Positions 13,678 through 21,116 of a DNA stretch of 21,151 nucleotides are shown here, piece after piece. A program made the translations under genes and the position numbers. Source of the DNA: Bacteroidales bacterium UBA6244. Lineage in GTDB: Bacteria; Bacteroidota; Bacteroidia; Bacteroidales; F082. The stretch covers positions 2,700 to 23,850 of the forward strand of contig DJVY01000117.1 of the NCBI GenBank assembly GCA_002440885.1, written 5' to 3'. The notes under the pieces were generated by a model. The model did not search any database and was not told the DNA's origin. It saw only the letters and a program-made list of their open reading frames with translations. How positions within the stretch are numbered: the first letter of the stretch is position 1; the number at the start of each line of letters is the position of its first letter.

Positions 13678-15933
13678 ATGAGCTTATTTTATCGCGTCTT
13701 TTACCTTTCTTTCATCGCCTTCACTTTTTTTTCTTTCTCAAACGCATCGGCACAAGGGCCAACAGCTTCCTCCGGTATTGATGAGTTTAACCTGACCTAC
13801 GCTCACGCCTGGGCTGGGGGCATCGATGCAGCCCAATTCAGCCCTATCGACCTAAATCTGGACGGCGTGATGGATTTGGTTGTATTCGACCGCCGTGGCA
13901 ACCGAAAGCTGTGTTTTATCAACAAGGGTATTCAAGGCGTGATCGACTACCTCTATGCTCCGTCTTACGCCGATTTACTGCCGCCGTTATACGAATGGGC
14001 CAAATTTGTGGATTATGATTTTGATGGCAGGATGGACATTTTCACCTACTCGCCGGGCTATGCCAGCATGATGGTTTATCGCAATGTGTCTGACAGCGAT
14101 TTAAAATTTCAGCGAGTGGTTTATCCTTATCTCACCAGCTGGCAGGGTGGGGGTATGGTGAATATTTTTGTCACCAATGCCGATTATCCGGGCATTGCCG
14201 ATGTTGACGGAGACGGCGATCTGGACATCCTTACTTTTTGGGGTCTGGGGTCGTTTCTGGAGATGCACAAAAACCTCTCCATGGAAAAATACGGCATCCC
14301 CGATTCGCTTGACTTTGAGCAAAGTACTTACTGCTGGGGGCAATTTGCCGAAAGCGATGAGTCGAATGTGCTCTACCTTGACACCTGTCTGGGGGGTGGC
14401 CTGGTGGTTCCTTCGCAAACCCCACGGGCCACACGCCATACGGGCTCTACCTTGTTGCTTGAAGACCTCGACAACAACGGGTTGATGGACCTTTTGTTAG
14501 GCGATGTGGATTATCCTACATTGTTTGCGCTCTACAACGACGGCACGCCTGAAATAGCCCATATTGCTTTTACCGATACACTTTTTCCGCAAAACGATGT
14601 CACCATCCGACTTTTCTCCATGCCGGTGGCTTCACTTATCGATGTGAACAACGATGGATTGAAAGATTTGCTTGTCGGCGCTTTCGATCCGGGAATATAT
14701 ACTTCCCAAAACAGACAAAGTTGTTGGCTCTACCTCAACACCGGCACACCCGATCAACCTGTTTACCGTTTGGAAACCAAAGAATTTCTTCAGGATAAGA
14801 TGATCGACAGGGGCTCGGGGGCTTATCCTCTGCTTTTTGATTTCGATGGCGACGGGTTGCTCGATCTGTTCGTCGGAAATTACGGATATTATGCCTATTC
14901 GTACTACGACAATTATTTTTTGCATTCGGTTTTCTACGGACGTGTTGGACATTATAAAAATGTGGGCACAAACCAAAACCCTGTTTTCCAGCTGTGGGAT
15001 GAAAACTTTGGCGGCCTTGCTCAGCTACAACTTACAGGCCTTGTTCCGGCATTTGCCGACCTGAATGGAGACGAAGCTCCCGACATGCTCGTGGGGAAAA
15101 GTGATGGCCGACTGCTCTATTTTATCAACGATGGCCAGGGAAATCTAAACCTGAGCAGTACCTATTTTGCAAACATCGACGTGGGAGATTTTAGCGCTCC
15201 TCAGCTTTTTGATCTGGACGGCGATGGAAAAAACGATCTGGTGATAGGCGAGAAAGCCGGAAATATCAATTATTATAGAAATACTGGGACATCAGATGAG
15301 CCTGAATTTGTGCTGGTTACCGATAGTCTGGGAAAAATAAACGTAACTGATTATAATTTGTCGTACGATGGCTTTAGTGTGCCTGCTTTCTTTAAAGACG
15401 GGCAAAACAATACCGGGCTGATCTGTGGATCGGAAAAAGGTGATCTGTTGTATTACACCAACATCGATGGAAACCTGGACGGGAAGTTTTTGCTTTCAAC
15501 TGAGTTAAACAGCTTACTCGATACCGCCGGCGTCAGTTTTAATCGCGGTTTGCGCACCGCAGCGGCCATTGGCTCGTTGTATGCTGATCAATCCTTGCAG
15601 CTTATTGCAGGAAATTTTTCGGGAGGACTTGAGTTTTTCAATGGAAAACCGGAGGTAACTTCCTCTTTAGCTCACATTTCTGTCGGCGGAAAGCTGGAAA
15701 TTGCACCAAATCCTGCTTCTGACAGGGTAACGATTCAAGTTCCGAACAACTTAAAAGGGGCTTTCAACTGTTACATCATGTCTGCTGACGGCAGGATTAT
15801 GTTTCACACCTCATCAAGTAACGAATCAGGACAAATTAGTGTAGAAGTATCTGATTTTAAAGCCGGATTATACATGGTGCTATGCCACACTGCCGAAATT
15901 ACGTTTACCGGAAAATTGGTAATCATGAAATAA
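13678..15933 (+). CDS. Secreted FG-GAP/VCBS repeat protein with type IX sorting domain
   Basis: This is a 751-residue extracellular or surface protein. A signal peptide occupies about residues 1-26 (ending ASAQ). At least eight blade-like repeats carry the calcium-binding FG-GAP pattern DxDxDGxxDLxVG, for example DLNLDGVMDLVVF, DYDFDGRMDIF, DVDGDGDLDIL, DVNNDGLKDLLVG, DFDGDGLLDLFVG and DLDGDGKNDLVIG, so an integrin-like beta-propeller is expected. From about 672 to 751 lies a type A T9SS C-terminal domain (APNPASDRV near 676, then GLYMVLC and GKLVIMK at the end), which directs export through the type IX system and surface attachment or release. The ligand is unknown; such proteins usually serve in adhesion or as structural envelope components. 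It is divergent from the response-regulator gene, 106 bases away. Its stop abuts the promoter of the TPP riboswitch. Confidence 0.88.
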   Translation: MSLFYRVFYLSFIAFTFFSFSNASAQGPTASSGIDEFNLTYAHAWAGGIDAAQFSPIDLNLDGVMDLVVFDRRGNRKLCFINKGIQGVIDYLYAPSYADLLPPLYEWAKFVDYDFDGRMDIFTYSPGYASMMVYRNVSDSDLKFQRVVYPYLTSWQGGGMVNIFVTNADYPGIADVDGDGDLDILTFWGLGSFLEMHKNLSMEKYGIPDSLDFEQSTYCWGQFAESDESNVLYLDTCLGGGLVVPSQTPRATRHTGSTLLLEDLDNNGLMDLLLGDVDYPTLFALYNDGTPEIAHIAFTDTLFPQNDVTIRLFSMPVASLIDVNNDGLKDLLVGAFDPGIYTSQNRQSCWLYLNTGTPDQPVYRLETKEFLQDKMIDRGSGAYPLLFDFDGDGLLDLFVGNYGYYAYSYYDNYFLHSVFYGRVGHYKNVGTNQNPVFQLWDENFGGLAQLQLTGLVPAFADLNGDEAPDMLVGKSDGRLLYFINDGQGNLNLSSTYFANIDVGDFSAPQLFDLDGDGKNDLVIGEKAGNINYYRNTGTSDEPEFVLVTDSLGKINVTDYNLSYDGFSVPAFFKDGQNNTGLICGSEKGDLLYYTNIDGNLDGKFLLSTELNSLLDTAGVSFNRGLRTAAAIGSLYADQSLQLIAGNFSGGLEFFNGKPEVTSSLAHISVGGKLEIAPNPASDRVTIQVPNNLKGAFNCYIMSADGRIMFHTSSSNESGQISVEVSDFKAGLYMVLCHTAEITFTGKLVIMK

Positions 15934-15958
15934 TGTGGCCACAAGCCAAAAAAGTTTG

Positions 15959-15966
15959 TAGTTTTG
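15959..15966 (+). promoter_or_regulatory. Candidate -7 promoter element of the riboswitch transcript
   Basis: TAGTTTTG fully matches TAnnTTTG. It lies 26 bases after the stop of the FG-GAP gene and puts the transcript start near 15973, just before the riboswitch. The -33 region is weak. Confidence 0.5.
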
Positions 15967-15978
15967 CCACAACAACAA

Positions 15979-16066
15979 TAGGGGTGCCTATCCGCCTGAG
16001 GCGGATTAAATTAGGGCTGAGATCATACCCTCTGAACCTGGTCCGGGTAATGCCGGTGTAGGGAAA
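15979..16066 (+). promoter_or_regulatory. TPP (THI-box) riboswitch
   Basis: All hallmark blocks are present in order: GGGGTGCC at 15981-15988, GGCTGAGA at 16015-16022, TACCC at 16026-16030, CTGAACCTG at 16032-16040, the CCGG-GTAATG-CCGG stem-loop, and GTAGGGAAAG to about 16067. The aptamer binds thiamin pyrophosphate and normally lowers expression of the downstream gene, here a TonB receptor. The variable P3 arm (15987-16015) is closed by CCTA/TAGG and contains the perfect palindrome TCCGCCTGAGGCGGA (15991-16005). The closing P1 helix is weak by eye. Confidence 0.95.
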
Positions 16067-16095
16067 GAGTCGTTCCAACAACCCATCAGTATCCA

Positions 16096-16130
16096 CTATT
16101 GATTTAATTATTAATAAGTTAAATCACTAG
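16096..16130 (+). promoter_or_regulatory. Hairpin ending one base before the start codon, possible expression platform
   Basis: CTATTGATTTAA (16096-16107) pairs with TTAAATCACTAG (16119-16130) over 12 positions with one mismatch and an 11-base loop. It occupies the ribosome-landing region right before ATG 16132 and follows the TPP aptamer by 30 bases. No U-tract follows it, so control of translation is more likely than termination. Confidence 0.5.
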
Positions 16131-16131
16131 A

Positions 16132-18546
16132 ATGATGAAAAAAAAGTTTTTATTCAGTATTTTGCTGACCGCGGTGTCAGCGATGGCCTGGGCACAATTT
16201 ACTGTAACGGGCAAAGTGTACAATGCCGAAAACGGACAACCACTGCCGGGGGCACACATCACCGTGCAAGGCACTTACCATCACAGCGTTTCGAATGCCG
16301 ATGGTGGTTTTGTGTTGAAAAAAATCAAGGGAGAGTCTATCACACTGCACATTACCTATCTGGGCTTTGAGCCGCTTGAAAAGGATTTAAAAATTGACCG
16401 TGACTCCCATGTGGAATGTGCTTTGACCCCCGTCAGTTTTATGAGCGAAGAAGTGATAATCAGTGCCATACGTGCCTCCGGTAACTCACCTACTACTTAC
16501 AGCACCATTGACAGAAGTACGATTAACGAGCGAAACACCGCCAAGGATTTACCTTATCTCCTGTCGGGAGTGCCTTCGGCTGTAGTAACTTCCGATGCCG
16601 GAGCAGGAGTAGGCTACACCGGAATCCGGATCAGAGGAACAGACCTCACCGGAATTAATGTTACCCTAAATGGCGTTCCTGTAAATGATGGCGAGTCGCA
16701 GAGCGTGTATTTTGTTGATTTGCCTGACCTGGCGGCTTCGGTAAACGACATACAGGTGCAGCGTGGCGTGGGCACCTCAACCAATGGAGCGGCCTCCTTT
16801 GGTGCAAGCATCAACATTAAAACCGAAACCTTTAAGCCCGAGCCCTGGGCTGAGTTGTCAACTTCGGCAGGATCGTTTAATACACTAAAAAACTCATTGG
16901 GTTTTGGTACAGGACTAATCAACAAGAAATGGAGTGTGGATGGCCGGATTTCGGGCATCACCTCGGATGGGTATATCGATCGGGCCTGGTCGAAATTGTA
17001 TTCTGCCTACTTCTCGGCTGGCTATTTTGGCAAAAAAGATGTGGTAAAAGCGGTGGTTATGGTCGGGCAGGAAGAAACGTACCAAGCCTGGGACGGCGTG
17101 CCCAAAGACAGTCTTTCGACCAACCGCACCTATAATCCGGCAGGTGAAATCTATAACCAGCAAGGCAATTTTATGGGCTATTACGACAACCAGATCGACC
17201 ACTACAACCAGAATTATTATCAATTGCATTATGCCCATGAGTTTTCGCGCGAGATAAACCTGGTTTCGGCGGCTTTTCTCACTACCGGTAAGGGCTATTA
17301 CGAGAGCTACAAAAACAACCAGGGTTTTTCAGATTATGGCCTGAACGACACCATCATAGGACAGGATACCGTAAGCGAAACCAACCTGATACAGCAAAAA
17401 TGGCTCGACAACTATTACTATGGTCTGAACATCGCCCTAAACATCCGGTCGGGGCGCATGGATGTGAATGCTGGAGTGGGTTGGAGCAGATACGATGGTG
17501 ATCATTTTGGCAAGGTAATATGGGCTCAGGTGGCACGCCTGGGCGAATACAACCGCAACTGGTATTTTAATACCGGAACCAAAGAAGAGATCAACGCTTT
17601 CGCCAAAGCAACCTACCAGCTTAACGAAAAGATTTCTCTATACGGCGACCTGCAATACAGAAACATAAGCTACAAGATGAATGGTTTACACGACGATTTC
17701 AGAGACCTGACCCAAACACATCAGTTTAGTTTCTTCAATCCAAAAGCCGGTATTTTTTATCATCCGGTGAATAACCACAGCCTCTATTTTTCGGTGGGTG
17801 TGGCCAACCGCGAGCCCGGACGGTCGGTATACCGCGATGCCAACCCTGATCAGGAGGTGTTTCCCGAAAGGCTTACCGATTACGAGTTGGGCTATCGCTT
17901 TAACTCAGGAAACATCAATCTGGAAGCCAACTTGTATTACATGGACTATAAAAACCAGTTGGTGCTGACCGGGAAAATTAATGATGTAGGCGACGGCATC
18001 AAAACCAATGTAGCCAAGAGTTATCGTGCAGGAATAGAAATAATGGCCGGCCTCCGCTTTTTGAAGGTAGTAGAATGGAATCTCACCGGAGCGTTCAGTG
18101 AAAACAAAATTGTAGATTTTATAAGCTATACCGATGATTGGTATACCTGGCCTGAACAGCGTGTGGACACACTCGGGAATACCGACATTTCCTTTTCACC
18201 ATCGGTAGTGGCGGGTAGCGATTTGAGCGTAACACCTGTTAAAGATTTCAAAATAAGCCTGATATCGCATTTCGTCGGACGCCAGTATATCGACAACACC
18301 CAGACAAAAAGCCGGAGCCTTGACCCGTATATGGTGAACGATATCCGCCTCAACTACACGCTTAGGCCCAAGTGGGTAAAGAAAATTGACTTTCTCCTTA
18401 GTGTGAACAATGTCTTCAGCGAAACTTACAGCAGCTACGCCTGGGTATATTCGTATTACAACGGAGGAAACGAACCTGAAGAACTTAACGGCTATTTCCC
18501 TCAGGCGAAAATTAATTTTACGGCAGGGATAACTATCCACTTGTAG
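16132..18546 (+). CDS. TonB-dependent receptor for thiamin or a thiamin precursor
   Basis: This is an 804-residue outer-membrane transporter. A signal peptide occupies about residues 1-22 (ending AMAWAQ), then a carboxypeptidase-regulatory-like domain at about 24-98 (VTGKVYNAENGQPLPGAHI). A possible TonB box EEVIISA lies at 106-112. The plug contains GYTGIRIRGTDLTGINVTLN and the barrel ends in ITIHL. ATG 16135 is an alternative start. Assignment to thiamin rests on the TPP riboswitch directly upstream; TPP-regulated TonB receptors of this kind are known in Bacteroidota (OMPthi of Bacteroides thetaiotaomicron). Inner-membrane permease and salvage genes usually found with it (pnuT, tenA or thiamin kinase types) are absent; a strong terminator follows, so it is a one-gene unit here. 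The ligand could be thiamin, its phosphate or the HMP moiety. Confidence 0.9.
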   Translation: MMKKKFLFSILLTAVSAMAWAQFTVTGKVYNAENGQPLPGAHITVQGTYHHSVSNADGGFVLKKIKGESITLHITYLGFEPLEKDLKIDRDSHVECALTPVSFMSEEVIISAIRASGNSPTTYSTIDRSTINERNTAKDLPYLLSGVPSAVVTSDAGAGVGYTGIRIRGTDLTGINVTLNGVPVNDGESQSVYFVDLPDLAASVNDIQVQRGVGTSTNGAASFGASINIKTETFKPEPWAELSTSAGSFNTLKNSLGFGTGLINKKWSVDGRISGITSDGYIDRAWSKLYSAYFSAGYFGKKDVVKAVVMVGQEETYQAWDGVPKDSLSTNRTYNPAGEIYNQQGNFMGYYDNQIDHYNQNYYQLHYAHEFSREINLVSAAFLTTGKGYYESYKNNQGFSDYGLNDTIIGQDTVSETNLIQQKWLDNYYYGLNIALNIRSGRMDVNAGVGWSRYDGDHFGKVIWAQVARLGEYNRNWYFNTGTKEEINAFAKATYQLNEKISLYGDLQYRNISYKMNGLHDDFRDLTQTHQFSFFNPKAGIFYHPVNNHSLYFSVGVANREPGRSVYRDANPDQEVFPERLTDYELGYRFNSGNINLEANLYYMDYKNQLVLTGKINDVGDGIKTNVAKSYRAGIEIMAGLRFLKVVEWNLTGAFSENKIVDFISYTDDWYTWPEQRVDTLGNTDISFSPSVVAGSDLSVTPVKDFKISLISHFVGRQYIDNTQTKSRSLDPYMVNDIRLNYTLRPKWVKKIDFLLSVNNVFSETYSSYAWVYSYYNGGNEPEELNGYFPQAKINFTAGITIHL

Positions 18547-18571
18547 CCCTATAAAAAATCATATATTCACA

Positions 18572-18620
18572 GGGTAAACGCAGATGTTCGACTGAACACT
18601 GCGTTTACTCATTTTTGTTT
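18572..18620 (+). terminator. Intrinsic terminator of the thiamin receptor gene
   Basis: GTAAACGCAG (18574-18583) pairs perfectly with CTGCGTTTAC (18599-18608). Inside, after one bulged A, TGTTC (18585-18589) pairs with GAACA (18594-18598) around loop GACT. Two further outer pairs (one G-U) bring the stem to 17 pairs. A T-rich run follows at 18612-18620. Confidence 0.88.
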
Positions 18621-18649
18621 GAGAACCTCTTGTCATCAAAGTATATTTG
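18618..18649 (+). promoter_or_regulatory. Bacteroidota-type promoter of the small secreted protein gene
   Basis: TTTG at 18618-18621, a 20-base spacer and TATATTTG at 18642-18649 give an exact match to the TTTG-N19-21-TAnnTTTG consensus. It overlaps the tail of the preceding terminator. The predicted start near 18656 lies 19 bases before ATG 18675 and rules out an upstream TTG start at 18615. Confidence 0.75.
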
Positions 18650-18674
18650 GTTTGCTAAAAAACAATATGCGGGG

Positions 18675-19028
18675 ATGACTTTTCGACTAACGACATCATT
18701 GGTAATTTTAATTTGGCTTATTTCAGGCTTGGCTTTCTCCGCCTCCGGGCAGGAGGAAAAGGTGTTGAGAGGAACACAGACCCAGATTGATACAACAGGA
18801 AAAAACGTGTTGAAATGTTTGCCCATTAAATTGCATAAGTCAATGACAATTAATCGTGTAACAGGAGGTGAACATGGTTTCTGGATAGAAAAGGACAGTA
18901 AGACAGTTTTTAAATTTACCGACAACAAAAAGGCCGTGGGCACGGTTTTGCTTACAGGTACATATTATATTTATCCTATATTGGGGAAAAAGCAACAGGA
19001 AGCCGAAGTCGAAATCCTGTTAAAATAG
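18675..19028 (+). CDS. Small secreted protein of unknown function
   Basis: This is a 117-residue protein from ATG 18675, which is preceded by GCGGGG. The frame stays open back to TTG 18615, but the promoter at 18618-18649 lies within that extension. Residues 1-26 form a signal peptide with a strongly hydrophobic core, ending near SASGQ with no lipobox Cys, so a soluble periplasmic or secreted protein is expected. The mature part of about 90 residues has alternating beta-type segments (SMTINRVTGGEHGFWIEKD, KTVFKFTDNKKAVGTVLLTG, TYYIYPILG) and one Cys. No family was recognised. It sits alone between a terminator and an AT-rich gap. Confidence 0.7.
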   Translation: MTFRLTTSLVILIWLISGLAFSASGQEEKVLRGTQTQIDTTGKNVLKCLPIKLHKSMTINRVTGGEHGFWIEKDSKTVFKFTDNKKAVGTVLLTGTYYIYPILGKKQQEAEVEILLK

Positions 19029-19105
19029 GTTTGTCAACAGTAAAATAAACTGTATATATTGAATGTGTTTATTTATATTATATTTTGATTAAACAATCTA
19101 CTGGT

Positions 19106-19126
19106 TAATCGTAAGAATGACGATTA
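19106..19126. promoter_or_regulatory. Inverted repeat in AT-rich intergenic region
   Basis: TAATCGT (19106-19112) and ACGATTA (19120-19126) are perfect inverted copies around AAGAATG. It lies in the 369-base gap between the small secreted protein and the Lacal_2735 gene, about 120 bases before the candidate promoter there. It could be an operator or an RNA hairpin. The rest of 19029-19240 is AT-rich with nothing else recognised. Confidence 0.35.
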
Positions 19127-19241
19127 GAAATACAAAATCATTATCTAAAATAAAATGGTCATACTAATTGATTTAAAGCGATATTTGATTGTAGATTTTC
19201 TAACGCAATTTTACTCATTTAATAATAAAAGTTAAACAAGG

Positions 19242-19272
19242 TCTGTTTATTGTTTAATTTATTTTATTTTTG
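19242..19272 (+). promoter_or_regulatory. Candidate promoter of the Lacal_2735/SRPBCC operon
   Basis: TATTTTTG at 19265-19272 fully matches TAnnTTTG, and TCTG at 19242-19245 lies at the -33 distance (spacer 19, three of four bases). The start near 19279 gives a leader of about 119 bases before ATG 19398. Confidence 0.5.
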
Positions 19273-19282
19273 TCTCAACAGA

Positions 19283-19393
19283 ATGGATGTTCTTTTTGTG
19301 AATAGTATGCGTAAAGACTTAAAATATGTCTCTGAATTGGAAAACAGTCGTCCTACGCAACCAAACAGAACATCGACTTCACTAAATATATAG
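19283..19393 (+). CDS. Possible 36-codon upstream ORF in the leader
   Basis: This short frame starts about four bases after the predicted transcript start and ends with TAG five bases before the Lacal_2735 start codon. Its product (starting MDVLFVNSMRKDLKYV) resembles nothing known and has no signal or motif. The position, filling the whole leader, is the only argument for it; it could be chance in a long AT-rich leader. Confidence 0.2.
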   Translation: MDVLFVNSMRKDLKYVSELENSRPTQPNRTSTSLNI

Positions 19394-19397
19394 CACC

Positions 19398-19571
19398 ATG
19401 TTTGGATTATTTAAAAAGAAATCAGATATAGACCTCCTGTACGACAAGTACAACAAGTTAATGGCTGAAGCGCACAAACTTATGGCGATAAATCGCAAAC
19501 AAAGCGACGCTAAATATGCCGAAGCCCAAGGTATTATGGACCAGATTGACGAACTCGAAAAACTAAAATAG
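19398..19571 (+). CDS. Lacal_2735-family small protein
   Basis: This is a 57-residue protein starting MFGLFKKKS and rich in Lys, Glu and Ala. It matches the Lacal_2735 family of small conserved Bacteroidota proteins, which share the MFGLFKKK start, the AHKL..INRK.SD.KYAEA core and an acidic end. It is probably two short alpha-helices (about 10-30 and 34-56) forming a hairpin. No enzymatic motif, membrane segment or signal is present, so a cytoplasmic protein is expected. Function is unknown in the family. Its TAG stop is directly followed by the ATG of the SRPBCC gene, with no bases between, which implies one mRNA and probably coupled translation. Confidence 0.82.
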   Translation: MFGLFKKKSDIDLLYDKYNKLMAEAHKLMAINRKQSDAKYAEAQGIMDQIDELEKLK

Positions 19572-20042
19572 ATGGGATTTTATCAATTTCGCACCCAACA
19601 GAAACTTAAGGCCTCTTTGGATGAAGTTTGGGATTTTATCTCATCACCGGCCAACCTGAGTAAGATTACTCCTGAATACATGGGGTTTATAATAACAAGT
19701 GAGTATCTTCCTTCCAGAATGTATCCCGGCATGATGATTAGTTATCTTGTGAGTCCGGTGATGGGAATTAAAACTACCTGGGTTACCGAAATTACCCAAG
19801 TGCGTGACAAATCTTTTTTTGTGGACGAACAACGCGTTGGCCCTTATGCACTTTGGCATCACGAGCATCACCTTGAACCCATTAAAAATGGCGTGTTAAT
19901 GACGGATATAGTCAGCTACAAGCCTCCTCTGGGTTTTTTGGGTTCGATAGCAAACAGCCTCATCATCAGGAAAAAACTAAAAGAAATATTTGACTATAGA
20001 AACAACGCCCTAGATGAGTTGTTTGGCACTTATCAGCCTTAA
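19572..20042 (+). CDS. SRPBCC (START-like) ligand-binding protein
   Basis: This is a 156-residue protein with the helix-grip SRPBCC fold. The N-terminal strand and FRTQQKLKASLDEVWDFISS at about 6-25 and the following PANLSKITPEYM are typical, as is the later FFVDEQRVGPYALWHHEHHLEP region near 82-103. The long amphipathic C-terminal helix (residues of about 127-152) would close the hydrophobic cavity. Such proteins bind lipids or other hydrophobic small molecules or act as cyclases; no catalytic residue can be assigned. It lacks a signal peptide, so it should be cytoplasmic. It is translationally adjacent to the Lacal_2735 gene and lies 66 bases before the glutaminase start. Confidence 0.83.
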   Translation: MGFYQFRTQQKLKASLDEVWDFISSPANLSKITPEYMGFIITSEYLPSRMYPGMMISYLVSPVMGIKTTWVTEITQVRDKSFFVDEQRVGPYALWHHEHHLEPIKNGVLMTDIVSYKPPLGFLGSIANSLIIRKKLKEIFDYRNNALDELFGTYQP

Positions 20043-20047
20043 CCTGA

Positions 20048-20078
20048 TTTGGTGCTGTCGATTGCAGCTTTAGATTCT
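20048..20078 (+). promoter_or_regulatory. Weak candidate promoter of glsA
   Basis: TTTG at 20048-20051 and TAGATTCT at 20071-20078 are separated by 19 bases; the second box matches TAnnTTTG at six of eight positions. It would start transcription near 20085, 24 bases before ATG 20109. Read-through from the SRPBCC gene is equally likely. Confidence 0.3.
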
Positions 20079-20108
20079 TTTAGTAAATTGCGGCAAATTA
20101 GGTTAGTC

Positions 20109-21023
20109 ATGGACTATCAATCTTTATTACAGAAAATCTATCAGCTTACTCTGTCGGGTGAAAACCCCGGAGCTTTAGCTGATTACATCCCTGAATTAGG
20201 CCATGTAGACCCCGAAAAACTTGGAGTTCATCTTACCACCGTGGCATGCGATCAGTATTCGGTAGGCGATAGCGATGAGCGGTTTTCCATTCAAAGCATT
20301 GCCAAAGTTTTATCACTTAGTCTGGCCTACCAGCTTGAAGGTGGCGAGATATGGAAGCGGGTAGGGGTAGAGCCTTCAGGCACAGCCTTTAACTCTTTGG
20401 TGCAGCTTGAAGCTGACCGTGGAATCCCCCGAAATCCCCTCATCAACGCGGGAGCCATCGTGGTGTGCGATATCCTGGTAAGTCGGCTGAGCAATCCCAA
20501 GCAGGAGTTAATTGAGTACATACGAAAACTTGGGGACAATCCCCACATCGATTACTGTCCCACACTGGCTGAAAGTGAAAAAGCCACCGGGTTCCGAAAT
20601 GCGGCACTGATCAATTTCATCAAATCGTTTGGCAACATACACAACGACATAGACACTGTTTTGGATTTTTATTTCAGCTTATGTTCCATTAAAATGAGTT
20701 GCAGGGAGCTTGCCCGTACTTTTTTGTTTTTAGCCAACAATGGCCGGGATGTTGTTTCCAATGAAGCCATACTTACCCTTAGCCAGACCAAGCGTTTGAA
20801 TGCCATTATGCAGACCTGCGGCTTTTATGATGAAGCCGGCGAATTCACCTACCGCGTCGGACTGCCCGGAAAAAGCGGGGTAGGTGGAGGGATTATTGCC
20901 GTCCACCCCGGTAAATACACTATTGCTGTATGGAGTCCCAGATTAAACAGCAAAGGAAATTCAAGCCGTGGCATGAAGTTTCTGGAATTGTTCACCACCG
21001 AAACGGCCTCTTCGATTTTTTAA
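20109..21023 (+). CDS. glsA: Glutaminase A
   Basis: This enzyme hydrolyses L-glutamine to L-glutamate and ammonia in the cytoplasm, using a serine-dependent beta-lactamase-like fold. From ATG 20109 it has 304 residues, the normal size. The frame runs 20 codons further upstream to 20049, but MDYQSLLQKIYQ fits the family start. The catalytic SxxK motif is FSIQSIAKV with Ser63 and Lys66. NPLINAGAI (Asn113 in the substrate pocket), the RVGLPGKSGVGGGI segment and VWSPRLNSKGNSSRG near the C terminus are all typical. No signal peptide is present. It lies on the same strand as the SRPBCC gene, 66 bases on; they may share a transcript but no functional link is evident. Confidence 0.95.
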   Translation: MDYQSLLQKIYQLTLSGENPGALADYIPELGHVDPEKLGVHLTTVACDQYSVGDSDERFSIQSIAKVLSLSLAYQLEGGEIWKRVGVEPSGTAFNSLVQLEADRGIPRNPLINAGAIVVCDILVSRLSNPKQELIEYIRKLGDNPHIDYCPTLAESEKATGFRNAALINFIKSFGNIHNDIDTVLDFYFSLCSIKMSCRELARTFLFLANNGRDVVSNEAILTLSQTKRLNAIMQTCGFYDEAGEFTYRVGLPGKSGVGGGIIAVHPGKYTIAVWSPRLNSKGNSSRGMKFLELFTTETASSIF

Positions 21024-21078
21024 TGCCTTTCATTATTCCATTGATTTATATCCTCCTGAACACATATTGATGAATGGG

Positions 21079-21116
21079 GAAGTGGAAGTGAAAATGCAAA
21101 ATGCAAAGTGAAAAAT
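21079..21116. repeat. Short tandem and imperfect repeats
   Basis: GAAGTG occurs twice in a row (21079-21090), then AAAATGC twice in a row (21091-21104), followed by variants AAAGTG and AAAAATG. It is a low-complexity purine-rich tract in the spacer after glsA, probably formed by slippage. Confidence 0.6.

Noticed and set aside
19571..20109. Possible sigma-54 promoter TGGCAC near 20023
   Set aside because: The required TGC at the -12 distance is absent, and no other intergenic sequence in the window shows a TGGCAC-N5-TTGC pattern by eye.
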